The notes below the pieces were generated by a model, which saw only the letters and a program-made list of their open reading frames with translations, searched no databases and was not told where the DNA came from. A DNA stretch of 5,775 bases, taken from contig CAMWWW010000162.1 of NCBI GenBank assembly GCA_947178015.1, positions 1 through 5,775 of the forward strand, given 5' to 3'. A program made the position numbers and the translations under genes. Positions 1-5,775 of this stretch are shown here, piece by piece. Position 1 is the stretch's first letter. Each line of letters opens with the position of its first letter. The stretch comes from an uncultured Clostridia bacterium. GTDB lineage: Bacteria > Bacillota > Clostridia > Lachnospirales > Lachnospiraceae.

Positions 1-2
1 AT

Positions 3-131
3 ATCCCCCTTTCGAAAAACTATCCTATACTGTTTTCAAAACTTTTTCGTATGGCAAGAGAACGTGTACCAGAACCAGATAGAGACGGATATTTTATGTC
101 AATTTGGTGCAAATCATCGAAACTCGCATAA
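3..131 (+). CDS. Possible C-terminal end of a truncated gene, product unknown
   Basis: This plus-strand frame is open from the left edge of the window to a TAA at 129-131, giving 42 codons with no stop. It has an internal ATG at 51, but no clear ribosome binding site precedes it, so it is better read as the tail of a gene beginning outside the window. The end is rich in charged residues (MARERVPEPDRDGYF) and followed by a short hydrophobic stretch with Trp and Cys (MSIWCK). Such an ending resembles the last beta strand of some class I methyltransferases, but that is only a guess and I do not recognise the family. The other two plus-strand frames also stay open for part of this stretch, so it may be non-coding or itself degraded. 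Confidence 0.25.
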   Translation: MPLSKNYPILFSKLFRMARERVPEPDRDGYFMSIWCKSSKLA

Positions 132-201
132 AATCAAGAATCCGTATGAAAGCCTTGAAACAGTTATGTTTGAAACAAGTAGATGAATGAAAAAGTTGTA
201 A

Positions 202-531
202 AGTGGTGTAAAATACATTGTCGTTGGATTTGTTGAAGAGACGGTTTTCAGAGGATGGGGATACAATTCGTTAGCAAAAATCATATCCCATAATAATGCA
301 ACCATACTATCAATGGTTTTCTTTGTATTGTTGCATTGGCCTGCTTACTTTATTAAACTATATAGATTTGGATCTTTCGACTTCATCGAACTAATAGGGC
401 AAAGCAGCAGTGCTCTGATTTGGGGATTTGTGTTTTGCTGGTTATAAAAAAAGGGCAAAACTCTGTGGAATCCAATTTTAGCACACATTCTTTATGACTT
501 GACATATGTTTTATTCGTTGGTGGAATTTGA
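202..531 (+). pseudogene. CPBP (CAAX/Abi-type) intramembrane metalloprotease, decayed
   Basis: One plus-strand frame carries all three CPBP-family motifs in the right order. Motif 1 is EETVFRG (235-255), with the paired glutamates and arginine. Motif 2 is FFVLLHW, with the histidine at 334-336. Motif 3 is HILYD within NPILAHILYDL (469-501). The residues between are hydrophobic, as expected for an integral membrane protease with active-site residues in transmembrane helices. The frame is interrupted by TAA at 445-447, between motifs 2 and 3, and resumes in the same frame to a TGA at 529-531. Upstream it is blocked by TAA at 199-201 and TGA at 184-186, and no usable start codon or N-terminal membrane segments are present. 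The in-frame stop is consistent with a single substitution from a Tyr or Leu codon. The family includes CAAX-prenyl-protease relatives and proteins linked to bacteriocin self-immunity. The gene converges on the MATE gene, ending 16 nt from its stop. Family assignment is firm; inactivity is inferred from the stops. Confidence 0.82.
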
Positions 532-547
532 TAGACAAATCCAAGAA

Positions 548-1891
548 TCATTGGATCACTCTATGTTCCATCCATTTTCCACTAAAAAATCGTGCTGTAA
601 AAATAACCGCCCTCACCGTCCAGTCTGCAAACATTCCTATCCACACAGCAATTGGTCCAAATCCCATAACCCGACACAAAAAGACACATAAGCTTACCCG
701 GCACAGCCACATGGTCGTACAGGAAACAATCATGGAGAATTTCACATCTCCCGCTGCCCTCATCCCATATGCAGGTATAAACGAAAGTGTCCATGATATA
801 GGTTTTACTATTGTAATCCATGTTACCATATACATACACAGATCCGCGCTTTCCTTCTCCATACCTCCCAGAATTGTCACAGGACGTGTTATGCAATATA
901 CAGCAAGACAACTGATAATAATTGTCACTTCTGCGATAATGGTCAGCTTCTTTATATAGTACCGCGCCTCATCGCGTCTTCCGGCTCCAATGCATTGTCC
1001 TACCACTGTCATCAGACCAATTCCAACACCCACAGCCCCGACGCCATTCACATTTTCCATAATATTGGTCATAGCCTGCGCCGCAATCGCCGCTGTTCCA
1101 AGTGTGGATACCGTCGATTGAATTGCCAACTTTCCAAACTGGAACATGCCATTTTCCACCCCAGAGGGAATCCCAATTGCAAGAATTCTCTTAATCAGCG
1201 GCATATCTGGGCGTATCTTGCGATAATCACGAACACATACCACATTTTCTGATTTTCTTAAATGCCAGAGTACCACAACCGCGCAAAATACCCGCGATCC
1301 CAGCGTTGCGATCGCCGCGCCTGCCACGCCTAGATGAAGTCCCCAGATCAACAAAGCATTGCCTGCAATATTAATTCCATTGGAGATAATGGAAATCAGC
1401 ATAGGCGTTCTTGTATTTTTCTGGGCGCGAAAGATGCTTGAACCTGCATTATACAAAGCGATAAATGGAAATGACATCGCCATAAAGAAAAAATATACCT
1501 GTGCCGCAGACATCACTCCCGGCTCAACCGCTCCAAAAATAAGACGCAAAAGCGGTCTGCGCAACAGCAGGCACAATGTCATCAAGACAAAGGAAATCGC
1601 TGCCACAGTAAACACAACCTGACTTGCCGCACGATTTGCTGCGCGCGCATCCTTTCGCCCAATATATTGCGAGCAGATAATTGCGCCGCCGGCGGCAAGC
1701 GCAGAAAATACCTGAACCACCAATACGCAGATAGAATCCACCAACGATACCGCCGATATGGCTTCTGATCCAACATTGCTGACCATAATAGTGTCCACGG
1801 TTCCCATCAGGGAATTCAAAAGCTGCTCTACAATAAGCGGAAGCAGCAGCAAAAATAGATCTTTATTGCTGAACATATGCTTTTCTTTCAT
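548..1891 (-). CDS. MATE family multidrug/sodium-type efflux transporter
   Basis: The product is a predicted 447-residue inner-membrane antiporter of the MATE family, which exports cationic drugs or metabolites using a Na+ or H+ gradient. Length and layout fit a complete protein with two homologous six-helix halves. The first half has the hallmark VDTIMVSNVG segment (about 32-41) and SQYIGRKDARAA (74-85). The second half has the matching loop GQCIGAGRRDEA (299-310 region), which shows the internal duplication. Hydrophobic helices run along the whole chain, with a basic C-terminal tail (FFSGKWMEHR). The frame is open for 23 more codons upstream, to an ATG at 1960. I chose the ATG at 1889-1891 because AGAGGG sits 8 nt before it and the protein then begins right before the first helix. 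The extended start would cover the candidate promoter. The substrate cannot be told from sequence. The gene is on the same strand as the fructose operon but is separated from it by a strong hairpin, so it is probably transcribed independently. Confidence 0.93.
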   Translation of the reverse strand: MKEKHMFSNKDLFLLLLPLIVEQLLNSLMGTVDTIMVSNVGSEAISAVSLVDSICVLVVQVFSALAAGGAIICSQYIGRKDARAANRAASQVVFTVAAISFVLMTLCLLLRRPLLRLIFGAVEPGVMSAAQVYFFFMAMSFPFIALYNAGSSIFRAQKNTRTPMLISIISNGINIAGNALLIWGLHLGVAGAAIATLGSRVFCAVVVLWHLRKSENVVCVRDYRKIRPDMPLIKRILAIGIPSGVENGMFQFGKLAIQSTVSTLGTAAIAAQAMTNIMENVNGVGAVGVGIGLMTVVGQCIGAGRRDEARYYIKKLTIIAEVTIIISCLAVYCITRPVTILGGMEKESADLCMYMVTWITIVKPISWTLSFIPAYGMRAAGDVKFSMIVSCTTMWLCRVSLCVFLCRVMGFGPIAVWIGMFADWTVRAVIFTARFFSGKWMEHRVIQ

Positions 1892-1899
1892 ATTTTCAA

Positions 1900-1909
1900 C
1901 CCTCTTTCC
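1900..1909 (-). promoter_or_regulatory. Ribosome binding site of the MATE gene
   Basis: On the minus strand GGAAAGAGGG ends 8 nt before the ATG at 1889-1891. This is the best Shine-Dalgarno match among the alternative starts of this frame and supports the shorter 447-residue product. Confidence 0.6.
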
Positions 1910-1931
1910 ATGTGACATGCACTTATACCAC

Positions 1932-1960
1932 ATAGTATCATTCGGCTTCTCAAAAAACAA
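1932..1960 (-). promoter_or_regulatory. Weak candidate promoter for the MATE gene
   Basis: On the minus strand TTGTTT (1955-1960) is followed after 17 nt by TACTAT (1932-1937). The spacing is ideal, but the boxes match the consensus at only 3 of 6 and 4 of 6 positions. It lies about 40 nt upstream of the chosen MATE start and downstream of the hairpin that closes the fructose operon, which is where a promoter would be expected. Confidence 0.35.
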
Positions 1961-2012
1961 GTATGAATCTTGTCCAGAATATTCATTCTACAGAATATTT
2001 GACTTATCACAA

Positions 2013-2052
2013 TTCAGCCAGCCGAGATCCACAAACATCTCGGCTGGCTGAA
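2013..2052 (-). terminator. Perfect 16-bp hairpin after the fructose operon, probable terminator
   Basis: The arms TTCAGCCAGCCGAGAT (2013-2028) and ATCTCGGCTGGCTGAA (2037-2052) are exact reverse complements around an 8-nt loop. On the minus strand the stem begins 15 nt after the TAA of the regulator gene and is followed by TTGTGATAAG. The stem is long and GC-rich in its centre, as in intrinsic terminators, but the T-tract is short. Termination may therefore be incomplete, or the hairpin may mainly protect the operon mRNA 3' end. No plus-strand gene reads into it. Confidence 0.7.
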
Positions 2053-2067
2053 CAGTGTCATCTTATT

Positions 2068-2811
2068 TTATGGACATTGTACTATATCTACGGTTTCTCT
2101 ATATTCCTCCGGTCCCTGATCGGTCAGTATTATTCCTGCCTTAAGAGGAGCAAAGGTCACGGAGCTAACCACATGGAACTTGCTGTGATCGGCAAGAATA
2201 TATGCCTTTCTGCACTGCTCCAGAGCTGTCTTTTTCACCAGTGCCTCATTGGCGTCCGGCGTTGTAAAACCGGCTGACCGACTTACTCCATTCACTCCAA
2301 AAAAGCCTTTGGTAAAATGAAAATCTTTTAACATCATAACGGTTGTCGTCCCCACTACCGCCTCCGTCGAGCTTTTTAATGTCCCGCCCGTCAATATCAC
2401 ATGTATGCCAGCAGCCGCCAGCCTCTGTGCATGCGCGACCGCATTGGTCACAAAAGAAGCGTCTGTCTCCTCAAGATAATCCAATAGATACCCTGTTGTT
2501 GTTCCTGCATCCAGAAAAACAAAATCATGCGGCTGAATTAATGAGGCAGCATATTTGGCAATACGCTTTTTTTCTTCTGTATTTATCTCTGTCTTTTGAG
2601 CCACCGTAGGCTCAGAAGACAGATAGATGTGGTCCGATGCCACCGCTCCGCCAAATACCTTGACAAGCTGCCCTTTTTTGTCAAGCTCTGTAATGTCTCT
2701 TCTTGCCGTCGACTCCGAGATGCCAAGCAATTCTTTTACCTCTATCACTGTGATGCTTCTTCTTTCCTTTAGAAGCTCCAAAATCTTCCTATGTCTTTGT
2801 TCCGATAGCAT
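2068..2811 (-). CDS. fruR: DeoR-family transcriptional regulator of the fructose operon
   Basis: The product is a predicted 247-residue DNA-binding repressor of the DeoR/GlpR family, a normal length for the group. The N-terminal winged helix-turn-helix covers about residues 5-55, with the recognition region LLGISESTARRDITEL (28-43) typical of DeoR proteins. The C-terminal sugar-phosphate-sensing domain shows FLDAGTTTGYLL (99-110), ILTGGTL (139-145), FFGVNGVS (170-177) and ADHSKF (207-212), all family signatures. The frame extends 10 codons further to an ATG at 2841, inside fruA, but the ATG at 2809-2811 has AGAGAGG 6 nt upstream and gives the usual MLSEQRHRKI start. It follows fruA by 16 nt, so it is the last gene of the operon and should be autoregulated with it. 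By analogy with FruR regulators, fructose 1-phosphate is the likely effector; this is inference. Gene symbol is assigned from context. Confidence 0.92.
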   Translation of the reverse strand: MLSEQRHRKILELLKERRSITVIEVKELLGISESTARRDITELDKKGQLVKVFGGAVASDHIYLSSEPTVAQKTEINTEEKKRIAKYAASLIQPHDFVFLDAGTTTGYLLDYLEETDASFVTNAVAHAQRLAAAGIHVILTGGTLKSSTEAVVGTTTVMMLKDFHFTKGFFGVNGVSRSAGFTTPDANEALVKKTALEQCRKAYILADHSKFHVVSSVTFAPLKAGIILTDQGPEEYRETVDIVQCP

Positions 2812-2817
2812 CTTCTT

Positions 2818-2824
2818 CCTCTCT
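2818..2824 (-). promoter_or_regulatory. Ribosome binding site deciding the fruR start
   Basis: AGAGAGG on the minus strand lies 6 nt before the ATG at 2809-2811 and immediately after the fruA stop region (TAG at 2828-2830). The alternative ATG at 2841 has its only purine run (AAAAAGG) directly adjoining it, too close to work well. Confidence 0.65.
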
Positions 2825-2827
2825 TCT

Positions 2828-4744
2828 CTATTCTTGTACATCCTTTTTCAGCACGCCCAGCAAAAATGTTGATACCAATGTGCCAGCAACCAGTGCTATC
2901 ACATACATCACCGCATTTCCCACAACTGGGAATACAAAAATTCCTCCATGAGGAGCCATCAGCGTGCACCCGAACAGCATCGACAAAGCTCCTGCTACCC
3001 CAGAACCAAGTATGCAGGCTGGAAGTACATGCAGCGGATCAGATGCAGCAAATGGTATTGCACCCTCTGTAATAAATGCAAGCCCCATAATAAAGTTGAC
3101 TGGTCCTGATTGTCTTTCCTCTTTGCTGAATTTTTTCTTGAAGAGAAAGGTAGCCAGCGCGATTGCACAGGGAGGAGTCATCCCTCCGATCATCACCGCT
3201 GCCATAATATCATAATTTCCGGCAGCAATAGCAGCCGTGCCAAATACATATGCCGCCTTATTAAAAGGCCCGCCCATATCCACTGCCATCATGCCGCCTA
3301 AAATAATGCCAAGAATCACCTTACTTGTGCCGCCCATGCTGGTCAAACCGTTATTTAAAGCCGTGTTAATACCACCCATAATAGGCTCTATCACAAATGA
3401 CATCGCTAACCCCATGAGCAGAATACCTACCAGCGGATAAATCAGCACGGGAGCAATTTTTTCCAAAAATTCCGGCAGATAATCACAAGCCCTGCGAAGC
3501 ATAAGAATCAGATACCCGGCAAGAAAACCTGCGGCAAGTGCTCCCAGAAATCCTGATTTTCCACTGTAGGCTATCATGCCGCCCACAAATCCCAGCGCAA
3601 GCGCGGGCCTGTCGCCGATCGCCATCGCAATAAAGCCAGCCAGCACAGGAAGCATAAAACCGAACGCGATGCCACCCAGATTTTTAAGCCATGCAGCCAC
3701 CGGCGTAATCGAACCAAAATTCGCCCTCTCAGCAACATCAAGCGCATCCATATTCACGCATAATCCGTCAATTAAAAAAGCAAGCGCAATTAAGATACCG
3801 CCTCCAACCACAAAAGGAAGCATATGAGACACGCCATTCATGAGCTGGGTATAGATCTGATGCCCAACACCGCCACTTTTCTTTGCCGACTGTGAAGTGG
3901 AGACAGAACCTGCCGCGGCATGGTACACAGGCGCATCTCCTGCCATCGCGCGATCCAAAAGCTGCCCTGCCTTGCTGATGCCGTCAGAAACCTGACATGC
4001 AATCACCTTCTTACCATCAAACCGGTCCATCGGAACCTGCGCGTCGGCTGCGACTATAATACAGTCCGCCTCCTTTATCTCCTGCTCTGTCAGAACATTC
4101 TTAGCTCCTCCCGAGCCTCTTGTCTCAATTTTTACAACACAATTTCTCTCTCGTGCCGCCTTCTCAATTCCCTCTGCCGCCATATAAGTATGTGCGATGC
4201 CGGTAGGACAGGAAGTGACAGCCAGAATCTTCACTTTACCGCCGCCTGCTGCTCCAGTATCCGCCAATCTCTCATCAATATCCGCCTGCTCGCTGTCTGC
4301 CTTGTCAACAATGGCAAGGAATTCCTCCACGGTTCTCGCATTGCGCAGAGAATTAGAAAAATTCTCATCCATCATCAGCACGGACAATTTACTCAACACA
4401 TCCAGATGGACATTATCCTTTGTATTCGGCGCAGCGATTAAGAAAATCAAAGTGACAGGCTCGCCGTCCAGAGAATCAAAATCCACTCCATTCTTTACCA
4501 CCATAGCCGCCAGTCCCGGCTTGCTTACTGCGGCACATTTTCCATGTGGAATGGCGATGCCCTCTCCGATCCCGGTTGTGCTTTCTTCTTCTCTGGCATA
4601 CACCTGCTTTCTGTATGCGTCCTCGTCATTGATCTTGCCGCTCTTAATCATCAGATCAATCACCTGATCCAGCGCCTCCTGCTTTGTTTTTGGCGCACCT
4701 GTAAGCGAAATACTTCTCTTGTCTAACAGCTCTGTAATCCTCAT
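2828..4744 (-). CDS. fruA: PTS fructose transporter, fused EIIA-EIIB-EIIC
   Basis: The product is a predicted 638-residue fructose permease of the phosphoenolpyruvate phosphotransferase system. It takes phosphate from HPr and imports fructose as fructose 1-phosphate. Domains in order: EIIA (about 1-148), with the phosphorylated His67 in GIAIPHGKC; EIIB (about 171-267), with the phosphorylated Cys179 in VTSCPTGIAHTYMAA; and membrane EIIC (about 296-632). EIIC shows many hydrophobic helices and the fructose-family motifs GGPFNKAAYVFG (491-502) and ITEGAIPFAASDPLHVLP (558-575). The linkers are Gly/Ala-rich (about 149-170) and Ser/Ala/Lys-rich (about 268-295). Both phospho-acceptors are intact. 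The ATG at 4742-4744 is preferred over one 5 codons upstream because GGGAGGGG lies just before it and it forms an ATGA overlap with the fruK stop, indicating translational coupling. Mannose-type 2-O-mannosylglycerate permeases share this architecture, but the adjacent fruK argues strongly for fructose. Confidence 0.95.
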   Translation of the reverse strand: MRITELLDKRSISLTGAPKTKQEALDQVIDLMIKSGKINDEDAYRKQVYAREEESTTGIGEGIAIPHGKCAAVSKPGLAAMVVKNGVDFDSLDGEPVTLIFLIAAPNTKDNVHLDVLSKLSVLMMDENFSNSLRNARTVEEFLAIVDKADSEQADIDERLADTGAAGGGKVKILAVTSCPTGIAHTYMAAEGIEKAARERNCVVKIETRGSGGAKNVLTEQEIKEADCIIVAADAQVPMDRFDGKKVIACQVSDGISKAGQLLDRAMAGDAPVYHAAAGSVSTSQSAKKSGGVGHQIYTQLMNGVSHMLPFVVGGGILIALAFLIDGLCVNMDALDVAERANFGSITPVAAWLKNLGGIAFGFMLPVLAGFIAMAIGDRPALALGFVGGMIAYSGKSGFLGALAAGFLAGYLILMLRRACDYLPEFLEKIAPVLIYPLVGILLMGLAMSFVIEPIMGGINTALNNGLTSMGGTSKVILGIILGGMMAVDMGGPFNKAAYVFGTAAIAAGNYDIMAAVMIGGMTPPCAIALATFLFKKKFSKEERQSGPVNFIMGLAFITEGAIPFAASDPLHVLPACILGSGVAGALSMLFGCTLMAPHGGIFVFPVVGNAVMYVIALVAGTLVSTFLLGVLKKDVQE

Positions 4745-5661
4745 ACCTTCCCCTCCCATTCTATCTGCTGATACACCGCAGCAATCTCTTCCTTAGTGGC
4801 AAGCTGCTCGGAAAATGCACTTGCGCTTCCGGCTGCCACCCCCATATAAAAAGCGTGCGGATACTCCTTCTTTTCCATCCATCCTGCAAGAAAACCTGCC
4901 ACCATAGAATCTCCCGCGCCAACCCCATTGATCAGTTTTCCCTTGGGAGCCGCCGTCTCATACACAGAACCATCCGCCGCGGCCAGCACAGCGCCCTCGC
5001 CTGCCATAGACACCAACACATTCTCCGCTCCCATCTCCCTCAATTTCTTGGCATAAGGAATCACCTCTGTCCTCGTGCTAAGCTGCACCCCAAAGATCTC
5101 GCCAAGCTCATGATGATTGGGCTTTACCAAAAATGGATGATACTTTAATACTGACACAAGCAGCTCTCTTGTCGCATCCACCACAAACACGACTCCCCGC
5201 TTTCCGAGCCTCTCCATAAGCTCGCTGTAAATCGTATCTGGTATGGAGCTTGGAATACTCCCGGCAAGCACTAAAATATCTCCCTCTGAAAGACCATCCA
5301 GCTTCTCTTTAAGCTGGTCAATCTCCTCTGCGCATATGGTCGGCCCACATCCATTGATCTCCGTCCCATCGATGGACTTAAGCTTTACATTAATTCTGGA
5401 AATTCCGCTGCCGACTTGAATAAAATTGGATCTTATTCCCCTCTCCTCAATCCGCCGGATAATCTCGTCGCCCGTAAAACCAGCCGCAAAGCCAAATGCC
5501 GTATTCTCAATACCAAGATTTCTTAGAACCATCGAGACATTGAGCCCTTTTCCGCCCGGAAGCATCAACTCAGAGCTAGTTCGGTTCGTCAAGCCCAGCT
5601 TAAAATCCTCCACCGAAACGATATAATCCAGTGACGGATTAAAAGTTACCGTATAAATCAT
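4741..5661 (-). CDS. fruK: 1-phosphofructokinase
   Basis: The product is a predicted 306-residue cytosolic PfkB-family sugar kinase that phosphorylates fructose 1-phosphate to fructose 1,6-bisphosphate with ATP, feeding glycolysis. It starts MIYTVTFNPSLDYIV, the standard N terminus of FruK/LacC-type kinases, with substrate-binding Asp12. PfkB signature 1 lies around LPGGKGLNVS (34-43). The mid-domain has LAGSIPSSIP (132-141) and KPNHHELGEIFG (180-191). Signature 2 is NGVGAGDSMVAGFLAG (245-260), with catalytic base Asp251 and the anion hole GAGD. The frame stays open 20 codons upstream to an ATG at 5721, but that stretch contains the -10 and -35 boxes, so translation from there is impossible for a transcript starting at this promoter. 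The ATG at 5659-5661 has GGGAGGG 6 nt upstream. Tagatose-6-phosphate kinase (LacC) is the closest alternative, made unlikely by the fructose PTS gene that overlaps its end. It is the first gene of the operon. Confidence 0.95.
   Translation of the reverse strand: MIYTVTFNPSLDYIVSVEDFKLGLTNRTSSELMLPGGKGLNVSMVLRNLGIENTAFGFAAGFTGDEIIRRIEERGIRSNFIQVGSGISRINVKLKSIDGTEINGCGPTICAEEIDQLKEKLDGLSEGDILVLAGSIPSSIPDTIYSELMERLGKRGVVFVVDATRELLVSVLKYHPFLVKPNHHELGEIFGVQLSTRTEVIPYAKKLREMGAENVLVSMAGEGAVLAAADGSVYETAAPKGKLINGVGAGDSMVAGFLAGWMEKKEYPHAFYMGVAAGSASAFSEQLATKEEIAAVYQQIEWEGKV
4750..4757 (-). promoter_or_regulatory. Ribosome binding site deciding the fruA start
   Basis: GGGAGGGG on the minus strand sits 5 nt before the ATG at 4742-4744. 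It lies inside the end of fruK, and the in-frame ATG at 4757-4759 overlaps it, which rules against that longer start. Confidence 0.7.
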
Positions 5662-5667
5662 CTCATT

Positions 5668-5674
5668 CCCTCCC
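5668..5674 (-). promoter_or_regulatory. Ribosome binding site of fruK
   Basis: GGGAGGG on the minus strand lies 6 nt before the ATG at 5659-5661 and fixes the start of the 306-residue kinase. The alternative ATG at 5721 lies within the -35 box. Confidence 0.75.
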
Positions 5675-5692
5675 GTCTTATCTTGTAGCCTT

Positions 5693-5721
5693 ATTATACA
5701 CCCAATTTCAATCAAAGTCAA
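5693..5721 (-). promoter_or_regulatory. Fructose operon promoter, sigma-A type
   Basis: On the minus strand TTGACT (5716-5721) and a perfect TATAAT (5693-5698) are separated by exactly 17 nt. This matches the housekeeping consensus at 11 of 12 positions. Transcription would begin near 5685, leaving a leader of roughly 25 nt before fruK, too short for a riboswitch or attenuator. Control is therefore probably by repressor binding at the repeats overlapping the -35 box. Confidence 0.88.
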
Positions 5722-5756
5722 TCAAAATATTTCATTTTTATGAGTGATTTTGATTT
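5708..5756 (-). promoter_or_regulatory. Candidate operator: tandem and inverted TTTGATT repeats
   Basis: In plus-strand reading, TCAATCAAAG (5708-5717) is followed directly by TCAATCAAAA (5718-5727), a 10-bp tandem repeat with one mismatch, so both copies face the same side of the helix. The same core recurs inverted as TTTTGATT (5748-5755), part of a TGATTT TGATTT doublet (5745-5756). The tandem copies cover the -35 box and part of the spacer, and the inverted copy is about 30 bp upstream. Repeated operators of this kind are known for DeoR-family repressors, so the product of the operon's last gene is the likely ligand. Binding itself is inferred. Confidence 0.6.
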
Positions 5757-5775
5757 ATTTTGCATAAACAGCATC

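Noticed and set aside
155..176. TTGAAAC direct repeat with 15-nt spacing
   Set aside because: Only two 7-bp copies in AT-rich sequence, with no spacer conservation or array. Not a CRISPR and easily due to chance.
539..556. Inverted repeat ATCCAA/TTGGAT spanning the MATE stop codon, a possible terminator
   Set aside because: The stem is only 6 bp and AT-rich with a 6-nt loop, and the following minus-strand sequence TTGTCTATC is not a real T-tract. Too weak to annotate.
528..959. 143-codon plus-strand open frame opposite the MATE gene
   Set aside because: Antisense to a clear MATE coding region and without its own convincing ribosome binding site or recognisable motifs.
3920..4441. 173-codon plus-strand open frame opposite fruA
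   Set aside because: It lies entirely antisense to the EIIA-EIIB part of fruA, whose motifs are unmistakable, and its translation shows no domain pattern. It is a shadow of fruA codon bias.
5662..5690. Leader riboswitch or antiterminator element before fruK
   Set aside because: The distance from the predicted transcription start to the ATG is only about 25 nt, with no room for a structured leader.
5701..5775. Catabolite repression (cre) site upstream of fruK
   Set aside because: No sequence here matches the cre consensus with its central CG. The repeats present are AATCAAA-type and fit a local repressor better.

Overview
The window reads as a low-to-mid-GC Firmicutes (Clostridia) chromosome, most plausibly a Lachnospiraceae-type gut anaerobe. 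This rests on the purine-rich GGAGG-type ribosome binding sites, the near-consensus sigma-A-type promoter, and a fructose cassette with a three-domain IIA-IIB-IIC PTS permease and a DeoR-family regulator. No rRNA marker is present, so the taxonomic call is inference.

Almost all coding is on the minus strand, read from the right edge leftwards. A promoter at 5693-5721 drives a fructose catabolic operon. Its genes are fruK (1-phosphofructokinase, 4741-5661), fruA (fructose PTS EIIABC, 2828-4744, overlapping fruK by ATGA) and a DeoR-family regulator (2068-2811, 16 nt after fruA). FruA imports and phosphorylates fructose to fructose 1-phosphate, FruK converts that to fructose 1,6-bisphosphate, and the regulator probably senses a sugar phosphate and represses the operon. 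Tandem and inverted copies of an AATCAAA-type motif lie over and upstream of the -35 box and are the obvious candidate operator. A perfect 16-bp hairpin (2013-2052) follows the regulator gene.

Next on the minus strand is a complete MATE-family efflux transporter gene (548-1891), with its own ribosome binding site and a weak candidate promoter. It probably forms a separate transcription unit.

The left 540 bases differ. They are visibly more AT-rich and contain no intact gene. On the plus strand there is a decayed CPBP (CAAX protease/bacteriocin-processing) membrane protease gene: its three family motifs are recognisable, but the frame has an in-frame TAA between motifs 2 and 3 and stops just upstream of motif 1. 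A short open frame at the left edge (3-131) may be the C-terminal end of a gene outside the window.

I see no new biological system here. The main points of interest are the operator architecture, the gene order with the regulator last, the decayed protease and the intergenic hairpin.
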